A stretch of DNA of 64,000 nucleotides from contig NZ_CAUI01000023.1 of NCBI RefSeq assembly GCF_000350165.1, positions 248,001 through 312,000 on the forward strand, read 5' to 3'. Shown here piece by piece: positions 17,908 through 26,880 of the stretch. Position 1 is the stretch's first letter. Every line of letters starts with the position of its first letter. The notes below the pieces were generated by a model. It saw only the letters and a list, made by a program, of their open reading frames with translations. It was not told where the DNA came from and made no database searches. The position numbers were made by a program, and so were the translations under genes. The stretch is from Halanaerobium saccharolyticum subsp. saccharolyticum DSM 6643. GTDB taxonomy: Bacteria; Bacillota; Halanaerobiia; Halanaerobiales; Halanaerobiaceae.

Positions 17908-19101
17908 TTATATTTTTGAAAGAGCATAGCCAAGATCATCAATAATATCTTCTACATCTTCAATACCTATTGAAATTCTTATTAAACCATCCGTAATTCC
18001 TGATTCAATTCTTTCTTCTCTTGGAACTTGTGAGTTTGTCATCGATGCTGGATGCTGGATTAATGTATCAACATCCCCCAAACTAACAGCTAAAGTTGCA
18101 AGTTGAACGTTATTCATCATTTTTTCACCTGCGTCAACCCCACCTTTCAATTCACAGCTAATCATGCTGCCAAAGCCTGTTGCCTGTTTTACTGCAAGAT
18201 CATACTGAGAGTGACTTTTAAGGCCTGGATAATATACTTTGTCTACTTTTTCATGCTCCTCCAAAAATTGAGCAACCTCCATCGCATTTTTTGCATGTTT
18301 TTCCACTCTAATTGGGAGAGTTTTAAGACCTCGCAAAAGAAGCCAAGCATTAAATGGACTAATAATACCTCCAAAATCTTTTAAGGTTGTTCCTCTAATT
18401 TGATCCATCATTGCTTGAGTTCCAACGATAATTCCAGCAACAGTATCTCCATGACCACCAATATACTTAGTAGCACTATGAACAACCATATCAGCTCCAA
18501 GTAAAAGTGGCTTTTGCAAATAAGGAGTCATAAAAGTATTATCAACAATAACTTTTGCACCTGCAGCATGAGCTTTTTTACTGATTGCTTCAATATCAAC
18601 TAGACTCAAAGATGGATTAGCAGGACTTTCTAAATAAACTAATTTAGTATTATCCTGCAGATACTTATCTACATTATCAAGATTTGATAAATCAGCAAAA
18701 GTTACTTCAATCCCATACTTAGGTAAAGTTTCCTCCATCAAAACATGAGTTCCTCCATACAAACAATCAAGTGCTAAAATATGATCACCTGCAAATACTA
18801 CCGCCATTACTGCAGCAGAAATCGCTGCCATTCCAGAAGCTGTTGCAATAGCTGCTTCGGCTTTTTCTAAGGCTGCCATTTTTTCCTCAAGTGCATTTTG
18901 AGTTGGATTTGCTAATCTAGTATAAATATAACCTTCTTTTTCTCCAGCAAATTTGGCTGCTCCATCCTTAACATTTTCAAAAGCAAATGTTGAAGTTTGA
19001 TAAATTGGAGTATTATGAGCTCCAGTTTGTGGATCAGCATGCTGACCGGCATGACAACAAAGTGATTGAAAACCAAGTTTTTCTAAATCTTTTTTTTCCA
19101 A
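17908..19101 (-). CDS. PLP-dependent methionine gamma-lyase / Cys-Met metabolism enzyme
   Basis: About 397 residues. Typical Cys/Met-metabolism PLP fold: HNTPIYQTSTFAFEN, YTRLANPTQNALEEKMAALE, VDNTFMTPYLQKPL and the PLP lysine in VVHSATKYIGGHGD. The closest type is methionine gamma-lyase (methanethiol, ammonia, 2-oxobutyrate), but the loop that reads LYGCT in classical enzymes is LYGGT here, so a cystathionine or homocysteine gamma-lyase activity is possible. A TTG at 19101 with GGAGGG 7 nt upstream is a better start than the ATG at 19116, which overlaps that SD. Confidence 0.85.
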   Translation of the reverse strand: MEKKDLEKLGFQSLCCHAGQHADPQTGAHNTPIYQTSTFAFENVKDGAAKFAGEKEGYIYTRLANPTQNALEEKMAALEKAEAAIATASGMAAISAAVMAVVFAGDHILALDCLYGGTHVLMEETLPKYGIEVTFADLSNLDNVDKYLQDNTKLVYLESPANPSLSLVDIEAISKKAHAAGAKVIVDNTFMTPYLQKPLLLGADMVVHSATKYIGGHGDTVAGIIVGTQAMMDQIRGTTLKDFGGIISPFNAWLLLRGLKTLPIRVEKHAKNAMEVAQFLEEHEKVDKVYYPGLKSHSQYDLAVKQATGFGSMISCELKGGVDAGEKMMNNVQLATLAVSLGDVDTLIQHPASMTNSQVPREERIESGITDGLIRISIGIEDVEDIIDDLGYALSKI

Positions 19102-19181
19102 AATAAGCCCTCCCATTTAGTATAATACTTTAGAATTATTTAAAAGATTAAAAATATTAAAATAATTCAGCGACAATTAAA

Positions 19182-19210
19182 ACTATATATTATTCAGAAT
19201 AATTTGTCAA
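19182..19210 (-). promoter_or_regulatory. Promoter of the gamma-lyase-nhaC operon
   Basis: Perfect TTGACA (19205-19210), 17-bp spacer, TATAGT (19182-19187) on the minus strand, about 80 nt before the start codon. No SAM or other riboswitch is seen in this leader. Confidence 0.85.
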
Positions 19211-19307
19211 TGTTTTTTGAAATAATAATTAACATATATGCTTTTTTTAGTAAAATGACTACATAAATAGAATATTAAATAATATTTTGTAATTATATTT
19301 ATTAAAT

Positions 19308-20123
19308 TTACTTATATAAATAAATTTGGTCCATAAATTCAAGCTTAAATTTGGCAGGGGTTTTTGCTTTTTTTGCTGCTTTTTCTCCAGCCAGAGAATA
19401 ATAATAAACTGCTGTTTGAACTGCTTCAAATAAAGATAAATTTAGAGCTTCAGCTTCAGCTTCAGCTGCAGCAGCAAAAACACCTAAACTTGAAGCCAAC
19501 ATACAGCCGGTTCCCACAACTTCCCCCATTAAAGGGTTCCCTCTCTTGATTTCTTTAATCTGACTGCTATCACAAATTAAATCAACTTCAGAACTTACAA
19601 CTACAACTGCCTCTAATTTTTGAGCCAGTTCCGTCGCAGTTGTATTTATTTCCGTATATTCTCCAATAGATTCGACTCCAAGAACTTCAGCTGATTTTCC
19701 AGCCAGAAAACTGATTTCAGCTTTATTCCCTTTAATAATTGCAATTTTTAGCTCAGACAATATTTTTTGAGCAGCTTCACCTCGATATTTGCTTGCCCCA
19801 ACTCCAACCGGATCTAAAACTATAGGTATCTGCAGCTCATTTGCTCTCTTTCCAGCTTTAAGCATTGAGTCAAGCTGCCTGGAAGAAATTGTACCCAAAT
19901 TTAAAACTAAAGCAGCTGCATTTTCCACCATTTGTGCTGACTCTTCTATGGCAGGTGCCATCACCGGCAGAGCTCCCCAGTTCAAGATGATATTAGCACA
20001 GTCATTAATGCTTACCTGATTTGTTATCTGATGAATCAGCGGCTTTTTATTTTTAATTATCTGGATTATTTTTTCGAAGTTAGCAGTAAATCGCTTTTTA
20101 TTTTCATCAATTTCTGCTGACAT
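19308..20123 (-). CDS. thiM: Hydroxyethylthiazole kinase
   Basis: 271 residues. Phosphorylates 4-methyl-5-hydroxyethylthiazole for salvage. Seen: PLIHQITNQVSINDCANIIL, LDPVGVGASKYR (PVGxGA), NLGTISSRQLDSM and VVGTGCMLASSLGVF with the catalytic Cys. A low-complexity segment AAAAEAEAEAL near residue 225 is encoded by tandem CTTCAG-like hexamers. The start at 20123 has AAAGGAGGG 7 nt upstream, so the gene overlaps the 3' end of thiE by 58 bp. Last gene of the TPP-controlled operon. Confidence 0.95.
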   Translation of the reverse strand: MSAEIDENKKRFTANFEKIIQIIKNKKPLIHQITNQVSINDCANIILNWGALPVMAPAIEESAQMVENAAALVLNLGTISSRQLDSMLKAGKRANELQIPIVLDPVGVGASKYRGEAAQKILSELKIAIIKGNKAEISFLAGKSAEVLGVESIGEYTEINTTATELAQKLEAVVVVSSEVDLICDSSQIKEIKRGNPLMGEVVGTGCMLASSLGVFAAAAEAEAEALNLSLFEAVQTAVYYYSLAGEKAAKKAKTPAKFKLEFMDQIYLYK

Positions 20124-20779
20124 TTTAGCGCCCTCCTTTTACTTTTAGCAGCTCGAATAATTTCTTTAAATTCAGCAGTGTTAGCTGCTATTTCTTTTGC
20201 TTTAGTAATGGCAGTAATTACCGAAACAGTATCTGCTCCATTTTTTATCGCCTGAGCTGAGTTATCTTGATTTAAACCTCCAACTGCAATTAAAGGGAGT
20301 TCGGTCTGTTTCCTGATTTTCTTAAGCCTCTGCAGTCCAATTCCATTTTTATCTGAACTTAGCTTTTTAGATTTAGTTTTAAAAATTGAACCGACTCCAA
20401 GGTAATCTGCTCCTTCAGCCTCAGCTCCAGCAATCTCTCCATCCTTCCAGGCGGTAATTCCAATAATCTTATCTGATCCTAAAATTCTGCGGGCAGATCT
20501 CAGTGGTAGGTCACTCTGCCCCAGATGAACTCCATCTGCATCTAAAGCTAGGGCCAGATCCACTCGATCATTAACTATAAAATCAATATTATGACGCCTG
20601 CATATTTTTTTAATTTCTTTGCCCAAACTAAATTTTTCTCTTAAAGGTAACTCCTTTTCCCGCAGCTGAACCGCATCTACTCCTGCAGCTGCTGCCTCTT
20701 TTACTACTTCTATACTTTTTTTACCAGCTGACAAGCTTTCTTCTGTGATCAAATATAAATCCCAGTTTATAGTTTTCAT
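20066..20779 (-). CDS. thiE: Thiamine-phosphate synthase
   Basis: 237 residues. Joins HMP-PP and thiazole-P to thiamin-P. Motifs: DAVQLREKELPLREK, FIVNDRVDLALALDADGVHLGQSDLP and GADYLGVGSIFKTKSKK; AVGGLNQDN binds phosphate. The C-terminus (RALKCQQKLMKIKSDLLLTSKK) extends about 20 residues past the usual end and lies over the thiM N-terminal codons in another frame. Confidence 0.95.
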   Translation of the reverse strand: MKTINWDLYLITEESLSAGKKSIEVVKEAAAAGVDAVQLREKELPLREKFSLGKEIKKICRRHNIDFIVNDRVDLALALDADGVHLGQSDLPLRSARRILGSDKIIGITAWKDGEIAGAEAEGADYLGVGSIFKTKSKKLSSDKNGIGLQRLKKIRKQTELPLIAVGGLNQDNSAQAIKNGADTVSVITAITKAKEIAANTAEFKEIIRAAKSKRRALKCQQKLMKIKSDLLLTSKK

Positions 20780-20838
20780 AACTTCTCCTTTCCTACAGTT
20801 AAATATTCCATGTTATAATTTAAGTCAGCCAAAATTTT

Positions 20839-21636
20839 CTACTTTAGATTCCAGACATGATTAACTGGACTATTACCCTGGCCAACAATAAAATGATTTC
20901 TAATTGCTTCTGTTAAATAATCTTTAGCCTCTGCAACGGCTTTTCCCATCTCCATCCCCTTCGCCAAATTTGAAGCAATAGCTGCTGACAGTGTGCAGCC
21001 AGTACCATGGGTATTATTAGTCTCAATATATTCTGCTTCAAATTTTCTAAAATAACTACCGTCATAAAGTAGATCAACAGCTTTTCTAGACTGATTATTT
21101 TGACTGCTGTGACCTCCTTTAATTAATACATAGTTACTCCCAAACTTCATCAATTCTGCTGCCAACTGCTCTAAATCAATGCTTTTTTCAGCTTCTAAAC
21201 CAGCCAAAACCTTAGCTTCATGGAGATTAGGGGTAATAATTTCAGCCAGCGGGAACAGTTTTTCTTTATAGGTTTTAACTGCCGCTTTTTTTAAAAGCAG
21301 ATCTCCGCTTGTTGCGACCATTACCGGGTCCACAACCAAATTACTTAGAGAATATTTTTTAATTTTTAAAGCCACTTCTTCAATGATCTCGCTATTAGCC
21401 AGCATCCCGGTTTTTAGAGCCGAAAACTCTATATCATTTAAAACAGATTCCAGCTGAGAAGAAACCGCTCTTGCCGAAAGAGTTTTTACATCCTGCACTC
21501 CCAAAGTGTTTTGAGCTGTTACTGCTGTAATTACTGAAGCCCCATAAACCTGATGGACAGTCATCGTCTTTATATCAGCCTGAATACCGGCCCCACCTCC
21601 AGAATCAGAACCGGCAATTGTTAAAACTTTTTTCAT
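20839..21636 (-). CDS. thiD: Hydroxymethylpyrimidine (phosphate) kinase
   Basis: 265 residues, ribokinase-like fold. Phosphorylates HMP and HMP-P. IAGSDSGGGAGIQADIKT near the N-terminus, LVVDPVMVATSGDLLL, and the anion-hole segment NNTHGTGCTLSAAIASNLA are diagnostic. Located between thiW and thiE on the same strand with 60-85 bp spacers, under the TPP riboswitch at the head of thiC. Confidence 0.96.
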   Translation of the reverse strand: MKKVLTIAGSDSGGGAGIQADIKTMTVHQVYGASVITAVTAQNTLGVQDVKTLSARAVSSQLESVLNDIEFSALKTGMLANSEIIEEVALKIKKYSLSNLVVDPVMVATSGDLLLKKAAVKTYKEKLFPLAEIITPNLHEAKVLAGLEAEKSIDLEQLAAELMKFGSNYVLIKGGHSSQNNQSRKAVDLLYDGSYFRKFEAEYIETNNTHGTGCTLSAAIASNLAKGMEMGKAVAEAKDYLTEAIRNHFIVGQGNSPVNHVWNLK

Positions 21637-21719
21637 TATAATTTACTCCTTTCAACTACTTTATATCTTTAATTTAATCGATGTTTTTACTCAAAAATAA
21701 GATGATTAAGCAGCTAATT

Positions 21720-22217
21720 TTAATTTAACTCATCAATGAAACTCAAGTTATCTGCTTTTTCTACTGCTTTTAAAAATAAATAGGAAATCACTGCCCCACC
21801 AGCAGAACTTAAGGCAAAGGGTATAACAAAGAAAAATACTGCCGCTGAACTTCCCATTAAAAATTTAGCAACCGGATAAGCAGCTACTGCTCCCAAAAGA
21901 CCGGTCCCAATTAACTCCCCTGCTAAAGCCCAGTTCTTACTTTTAAATTTTTTATAAAGCAGTCCAGCCATTAAAGCTCCTATCATACTGCCTGGAAAAG
22001 CCAATAATGAACCTGTACCCAGCATGTTTCGAAACAGAGAAATTGCAAATGCATTCCAGACTGCATAAGCCGGCCCCAGTAAAACAGCAGATAAAATATT
22101 AATTAAATGCTGGACCGGAAAAGCTTTAGCCACTCCAATTGGAATATAAATTAAGTGACCGGTCATTGTTCCCAGAGCAATTAAAAGTGCTGAAAAAGTT
22201 AATTTTTTATTGTCCAT
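21720..22217 (-). CDS. thiW: Thiamine-precursor ECF S component ThiW
   Basis: 165 residues, about 5-6 TM helices. It starts MDNKKLTFSALLIALGTMTGHLIYIPIGVAKAFPVQHLIN, and the PVQHLINILSAVLLGP segment is typical of ThiW, the predicted thiazole-precursor transporter that works with a shared ECF module. Its place between thiC and thiD in the TPP-regulated operon supports the assignment. Confidence 0.9.
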   Translation of the reverse strand: MDNKKLTFSALLIALGTMTGHLIYIPIGVAKAFPVQHLINILSAVLLGPAYAVWNAFAISLFRNMLGTGSLLAFPGSMIGALMAGLLYKKFKSKNWALAGELIGTGLLGAVAAYPVAKFLMGSSAAVFFFVIPFALSSAGGAVISYLFLKAVEKADNLSFIDELN

Positions 22218-22284
22218 TCTAATCTTCCTTTCTGATTTTTTAATTTTTTTAAAGTTATCAATAATTTAAATTTATCTGTTTTTA

Positions 22285-23571
22285 TTAATTAAGCTGCTGA
22301 TCTACTATTTTCATCGCACAATAAGAACCACACATTGTACAGGCATCTTCTGCTTTTAATGTCTGATTATGGTTTTCCCTTGACTCTCTTAATTTTTCTG
22401 GCGCCAGAGCCAGCTCAATCTGCTTTTCCCAGTCTAATTTTTTTCTAGCAGCTGCCATTTTATTATCTCTTTCTTTTGCTCCTTTAACTCCTTTTGCAAT
22501 ATCTGCTGCGTGGGCTGCAATTTTGCTGGCAATTACACCTTCTTTTACATCTTCAATATCTGGTAAACCAATATGTTCTGCAGGAGTAACATAACAGAGA
22601 AAATCTGCTCCTGCCGCTGCTGCTGCAGCTCCACCGATTGCCGCAGTAATATGATCATAACCTGCTGCAATATCTGTAACTAAGGGTCCGAGCACATAAA
22701 AAGGAGCATCTTTACAGAGTTCTTTCTGCAGTTTAATATTTGTCTCTATTTGATCATAGGGTACATGGCCTGGTCCCTCTACCATTACCTGCACTTCTGC
22801 TTCTCTAGCTCTATCTACCAACTCAGCTAAAACTAAAAGTTCGTGGATCTGAGCCCTATCTGTAGCATCTGCCAGACTTCCTGGTCTTAAAGCATCACCA
22901 AGGCTTAAAGTTACATCATTTTTATAACAGATTTCTAAGAGGCGATCATAATATTCATAAAGTGGATTTTCCTGATTATTATGCAGCATCCAGGCCGCCA
23001 TAAATGAACCACCCCGGCTAACAATATCAGTAACTCTTCCTTCATCAGCTAAGTGCTTAAGTGTTTCCAGAGTCAATCCACAGTGAACTGTAACAAAATC
23101 AACCCCTGCTTCAGCTTGAGCCTTAATTACTTCAAATAATTCTTCTACTCCCATTTCTATAATTCCACGCCCCGAATTTACTGTTTCCACGGCTGCCTGA
23201 TAAATTGGAACAGTTCCAACTGGCAGCTCAGAATTATTTAAAATAGCCTCTCTGGTCTCTTTAATCTTTTCGCCTGTAGATAAATCCATCACTGCATCAG
23301 CACCAGTTTCAACCGCTGCTTTTAATTTTTTTAGTTCATTTTCAATACTGTCATAGTCTTCGGAAGTTCCAAAATTGGCATTAACCTTAGTTTTTAAGCC
23401 TTTACCAAAGGCTTTTACTTTAAGATTTAAGTGATTAACATTTGCCGGGATGACAATAGTACCTTCAGCAATTCCCTTCCGGATGAATTCTACACTCACC
23501 CCTTCCTCAACTGCTGCTGTTTTCATTTCTGCACTTATTTCACCTTTTTTTGCTCTTGTTACTTGAGTCAT
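22285..23571 (-). CDS. thiC: Phosphomethylpyrimidine (HMP-P) synthase
   Basis: 428 residues. Radical SAM enzyme converting AIR to HMP-P. The C-terminal cluster motif [12 protein letters not shown] (CxxCxxxxC) is present, with [30 protein letters not shown] and [13 protein letters not shown]. It is the shorter, N-terminally trimmed form common in anaerobes. First gene of a thiC-thiW-thiD-thiE-thiM operon behind a TPP riboswitch with terminator. Confidence 0.97.
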   Translation of the reverse strand: MTQVTRAKKGEISAEMKTAAVEEGVSVEFIRKGIAEGTIVIPANVNHLNLKVKAFGKGLKTKVNANFGTSEDYDSIENELKKLKAAVETGADAVMDLSTGEKIKETREAILNNSELPVGTVPIYQAAVETVNSGRGIIEMGVEELFEVIKAQAEAGVDFVTVHCGLTLETLKHLADEGRVTDIVSRGGSFMAAWMLHNNQENPLYEYYDRLLEICYKNDVTLSLGDALRPGSLADATDRAQIHELLVLAELVDRAREAEVQVMVEGPGHVPYDQIETNIKLQKELCKDAPFYVLGPLVTDIAAGYDHITAAIGGAAAAAAGADFLCYVTPAEHIGLPDIEDVKEGVIASKIAAHAADIAKGVKGAKERDNKMAAARKKLDWEKQIELALAPEKLRESRENHNQTLKAEDACTMCGSYCAMKIVDQQLN

Positions 23572-23660
23572 ATTTGTCAGCTCCTCTTATTTTAATTATT
23601 TTTAAATATATTTAAATTTTTCACCTCTAATTAAGCTTCTACTTTTTAAAAAATAATAAC

Positions 23661-23697
23661 AAAAAAACACAGCCCCCAACTAAGGAAACTGTGTTTA
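23661..23697 (-). terminator. Riboswitch-controlled terminator before thiC
   Basis: AACACAG pairs with CTGTGTT across a loop ending in a G-run, followed on the minus strand by TTTTTTTGTT. It lies between the TPP aptamer and thiC, so it is the likely expression platform for transcription attenuation by TPP. Confidence 0.82.
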
Positions 23698-23732
23698 ATA
23701 AAATATAGTAATCATATTCCAAATCACTCCAC

Positions 23733-23817
23733 ACAACTCCCTTCGCTGGTATTATCCAGATCAGGTTCAAAGGGTTAAAGCAGCTACTTTATCTCAGCCC
23801 GAAGGCTCCCCTGTTAA
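23733..23817 (-). promoter_or_regulatory. TPP riboswitch upstream of thiC
   Basis: The minus strand reads AACAGGGGAGCCTTCGGGCTGAGA, ACCCTTTGAACCTGATCTGG, ATAATACCAGCGAAGGGAGTT: the full THI-box consensus (CTGAGA, ACCTGATCTGG, TACCAGCG) with P1 closed by AAC/GTT. TPP binding should favour the terminator at 23661-23697 and switch off thiCWDEM. Confidence 0.96.
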
Positions 23818-23830
23818 ATTTATTAAATTG

Positions 23831-23963
23831 TACTGAGCTTTCTTTTATAAACGAATGGTCAGCTCAGCATTAGGGCATCGAGCCCGTCTCACTAACTCTT
23901 AATTTTTATCACGCATGGTCGAGTTAGCATTAGGGCATCGAGCCCGTCATACTGAGCTTTCTT
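23831..23963 (-). repeat. Two tandem 60-bp repeat units with covarying inverted stems
   Basis: Positions 23851-23910 and 23911-23970 repeat with an exact 60-bp period; both contain CATTAGGGCATCGAGCCCGT. Each unit also has a 7-bp inverted stem: CTGAGCT (23833-23839)/AGCTCAG (23861-23867) in one, CTAACTC (23892-23898)/GAGTTAG (23921-23927) in the other. The stems differ in sequence but each is perfectly self-complementary. GGGC/GCCC forms a second small hairpin in each unit. A third partial left arm (ACTGAGCTTTC) abuts the thiT stop. It fills the gap between thiT and the thiC riboswitch. Function unknown. Confidence 0.85.
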
Positions 23964-24494
23964 TTACTTATTTTCCAGTGCTTTCATTACAATTAGAAGC
24001 AAAATATAAGTGACAATAGTAGTCGGAATCAAAAAACTTGCATTATAAATAGTCGAGTAGGCCCAAACATTCTGTCCTTCTGGAGCATAACTGCCAAAAA
24101 AGATAACCCCTGATAGAATATGGACTATCAATCTTAAGGCAGAGGCCACCAAAACTGCCCAAAACATTCTTAGAGGCTGAATTATATCATCTTTTCTAAT
24201 TTTGAAAATTCCTGCAGCACCTAAAACCATATATGGTAACGGATAATCCATAATTAGCTGAATCGGATGAATAATATAAGCTCCAAACATCAGCTGCAAT
24301 AAACCGTAGGCCAGGCCGCTAAACATTCCCGCTCCTAGACCCCAGCGAAATGCAATTACCAATATCGGAAGCATTTCTAGACTTACTGATCCTCCCTGTG
24401 GCATCCGCCAGAGTTTTAAAAAATTTAATACAACTGCTAAGGCAACCGCAACTCCAATCTCAGCCATCATTCTTGTTGAAAATTTATTCTCCAT
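23964..24494 (-). CDS. thiT: Thiamin ECF transporter S component ThiT
   Basis: 176 residues, six predicted TM helices. It binds thiamin and uses the shared ECF module. LKLWRMPQGGSVSLEMLPILVIAFRWG is the ThiT signature region (W and E contact thiamin), followed by GLAYGLLQLMFG and YPLPYMVLGAAG. A TPP riboswitch and its own promoter lie directly upstream. Confidence 0.95.
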   Translation of the reverse strand: MENKFSTRMMAEIGVAVALAVVLNFLKLWRMPQGGSVSLEMLPILVIAFRWGLGAGMFSGLAYGLLQLMFGAYIIHPIQLIMDYPLPYMVLGAAGIFKIRKDDIIQPLRMFWAVLVASALRLIVHILSGVIFFGSYAPEGQNVWAYSTIYNASFLIPTTIVTYILLLIVMKALENK

Positions 24495-24502
24495 AATAAA
24501 AA

Positions 24503-24534
24503 CCCTCCTGATTTGTGAGGAACAAACCGGAGGG
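24503..24534 (-). promoter_or_regulatory. SD-sequestering hairpin of the thiT TPP riboswitch
   Basis: CCCTCCGGTTTGT pairs with ACAAATCAGGAGGG; the 3' arm contains the GGAGGG that is the thiT Shine-Dalgarno, 9 nt before the ATG, with only a short T run after it. This suggests translational (possibly mixed) control, unlike the terminator used for thiC. Confidence 0.75.
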
Positions 24535-24551
24535 CTTAATATTTTTATATT

Positions 24552-24634
24552 ACTACCTACGCCTGCATTACCAGGATCAGGTCAATGGGTCGATAATTAC
24601 TTATCCTCTCAGCCTCCAGTTTGGCTCCCCAGTC
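24552..24634 (-). promoter_or_regulatory. TPP riboswitch upstream of thiT
   Basis: The minus strand reads ACTGGGGAGCCAAACTGGAGG, CTGAGAGGATAAGTAATTAT, CGACCCATTGACCTGATCCT, GGTAATGCAGGCGTAGGTAGT. The CTGAGAG, ACCTGATC and GCGTAGG elements match the THI-box; P1 is closed by ACT/AGT. Confidence 0.94.
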
Positions 24635-24678
24635 TTTAGTTTTAAAATTTAATCATATCTAAATCTCTATCTAGCTGT

Positions 24679-24707
24679 ATTATACAATAGAAATTTAAAT
24701 TAATCAA
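24679..24707 (-). promoter_or_regulatory. Promoter of the thiT transcript
   Basis: TTGATT (24702-24707), 17-bp spacer, TATAAT (24679-24684) on the minus strand, placing the RNA start just ahead of the TPP aptamer. It lies downstream of the SLC13 gene stop. Confidence 0.82.
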
Positions 24708-24748
24708 ATAAAATTATTCATCCATAATTTTTCAGCTGACAATAAAAG

Positions 24749-26680
24749 CTAAAAACCCCAGAATAACCTGACCAGCATTGGAACAATCAAAGCCAGTAAA
24801 ATCTGCAGTGGTGCTCCAACAACAATAAAATCCTTAAACTTAAAACCACCTGAACTATAAACCATTAGATTTGTCTGATAGCCAACAGGACTGGCAAAAG
24901 CTGCACTGGCAGCAAAAGTAGTTATCAAAACAAAAGCAAAAGGATTAACTGCCAGCTGCTGAGCAGTACCAATCCCAATTGGCAGCATCAAAAGCACACT
25001 AGCATTATTACCAATTACATTCGCCATTATTGAAGTTGACAGATAAATAATCATTGCAATTGCAAACGCCGGTAAAACATCTGCCAGATTTAAAATTTTT
25101 GCTGCAATATAGGAAGCAGTGCCTGATTTTTCAATTGCCATTCCCATTGGTATTAATCCTGATAATAAAAAGTATACCTCCCAGTCAATAGAACTAAAAA
25201 AGTCACTTTTATTAATAACACCACTTAAAGTCATTAAAAAAGCCCCACTCAAAGCGGCAATAGCCACTGGTAAAATATTTAAGGCAACTGTCAAAATAAA
25301 AAAGAATAAAATTCCAGCTGAAATATACATTTTTTTACGATCAAATAAATTTGGATCATATTCGTGATCAATAATAAAGTTATTATTTTTACTCAGACGA
25401 CCCAGAGTTTTCTCAGTTGCTAAAAGCAAAATTAAATCTCCAGGTTGGAAACGATAATCACGCATTTTTTGATGAGTAATTTCTTCACCGCGCCTTAGGG
25501 CTAAAACATTACAATTATACCTTTCCAAAAAATTTATTTCATCTAAAGTTTTATTTACTAAAAAAGAATGCGCTGGCACTACAACTTCTATCAAAGTTTC
25601 ACCAGCCAGTGGCTGTTCTATAGAATGATCATCAACAACCATTTCGGGCAAAGTTTTCATTCCTTTACTTTTAACTAACTTTAGTAAAGTTTCCTCTCTA
25701 GCCCGAATGATCAAGTGGTCTCCTACCCTAACAGTCTTTGCATTTAAGGGTTTCATAAATTGTTTTCCATTACGAATAATTCTAATAATGTCATAATCTA
25801 ATTCTTTATCTTCAGCAATTTCGTTAAAAGTTTTACCAACAAAAATACAATCTTCTCCTATTAAAACCTCAGTTAAATAATTTTTCATTTCGTATTCATC
25901 AGTTAAATCTTCCTCTGTTTCAAGTCGGGCCGGAATTAATTTATGACCAACTGTTAGTAAATAAAAAATACCAAACAATAGAACGATAATTCCTAAACCA
26001 GTAAACTCAAACATTGAAAATGGATGTCCCAACATTCTATCTGAAACCTGACTTGCCAATAAATTAGTTGAGGTACCGATTAAAGTCACTGTCCCTCCTA
26101 ACATTGCTGTGTAAGAAAGCGGTATTAATAATTTAGAAGGAGAAACATTAGTCTTTCTACCTAATTCCCTAACCATCGGAATTAAAGCAGCTACAACAGG
26201 AGTATTATTAACTATTCCAGAAGTAGAGCCGGTTAAAACTGAAATTAAAGCAATCTGTTTGCGTGGGTTTTCACCTGTAATGTTAGATATTTTATCACCT
26301 AAAAGCTGGACAGCTCCACTGCGTTGAATACCAGCACTGAAAACAAACATCGCCATAACTGTAATTGTAGCTGAGTTACCAAAGCCTGATAAGGCATCTT
26401 CTACTGACATTTTTGACAGTTCATTGAAAACAGCAAGCGTAATTGGAACTAAAATAGCCATTAAGCTGATTGGCATTGGCTCCCAGATAAATAAAACAAG
26501 GATCACTACAATTAAAGAAATTATAAATATTATACTGCTGTTCAACTGATTTTCGACCTCTAGCTCTCCAACTTTTTGATTAGTATTTAAGTCCTGGGCT
26601 GAAATGTTCAAAGAAAAGAATATCAAAATAGTAATTAAAATTAATACTGCAATATTTTTCTTATTTATTAGAAACATCAT
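24749..26680 (-). CDS. SLC13/DASS-family transporter with two TrkA-C (RCK_C) domains
   Basis: About 643 residues. N-terminal signal-like helix, then a transporter half with STSGIVNNTPVVAALIPM (SNNT motif), two cytosolic TrkA-C modules around residues 290-460 (GEDCIFVGKTFNEIAED; LIEVVVPAHSFLVNKTLDEI), then a second half containing GLIPMGMAIEKSGTASYIA and NVIGNNASVLLMLPI. Related proteins carry sulfate, citrate or dicarboxylates with sodium. The best start is the ATG at 26680 behind GAGGAGGG; an in-frame ATG at 26728 would read through that SD. Divergent from the SulP gene, so anion uptake is the shared theme. Confidence 0.88.
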   Translation of the reverse strand: MMFLINKKNIAVLILITILIFFSLNISAQDLNTNQKVGELEVENQLNSSIIFIISLIVVILVLFIWEPMPISLMAILVPITLAVFNELSKMSVEDALSGFGNSATITVMAMFVFSAGIQRSGAVQLLGDKISNITGENPRKQIALISVLTGSTSGIVNNTPVVAALIPMVRELGRKTNVSPSKLLIPLSYTAMLGGTVTLIGTSTNLLASQVSDRMLGHPFSMFEFTGLGIIVLLFGIFYLLTVGHKLIPARLETEEDLTDEYEMKNYLTEVLIGEDCIFVGKTFNEIAEDKELDYDIIRIIRNGKQFMKPLNAKTVRVGDHLIIRAREETLLKLVKSKGMKTLPEMVVDDHSIEQPLAGETLIEVVVPAHSFLVNKTLDEINFLERYNCNVLALRRGEEITHQKMRDYRFQPGDLILLLATEKTLGRLSKNNNFIIDHEYDPNLFDRKKMYISAGILFFFILTVALNILPVAIAALSGAFLMTLSGVINKSDFFSSIDWEVYFLLSGLIPMGMAIEKSGTASYIAAKILNLADVLPAFAIAMIIYLSTSIMANVIGNNASVLLMLPIGIGTAQQLAVNPFAFVLITTFAASAAFASPVGYQTNLMVYSSGGFKFKDFIVVGAPLQILLALIVPMLVRLFWGF

Positions 26681-26880
26681 TTGACCCTCCTCGGGGCAAG
26701 CCCACGAGGTTTGCGAGCAGACTTTCACTCTATAACCTCAATTTTTATAATATTAAACTAATATAAATTTTAATGCTACCTTATATAACATTTTAACAAA
26801 TTTTGATTGTTAATTCTAGTCTTTGGAAGTTAATTTGATTCACTTAAAATAAACTGAATTAATTTAATTTTAATATTTAA

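Noticed and set aside
23831-23970. Possible CRISPR-like direct repeats
   Set aside because: Only two units, the spacing and 'spacers' are themselves repeated, and stems covary; no cas genes nearby.
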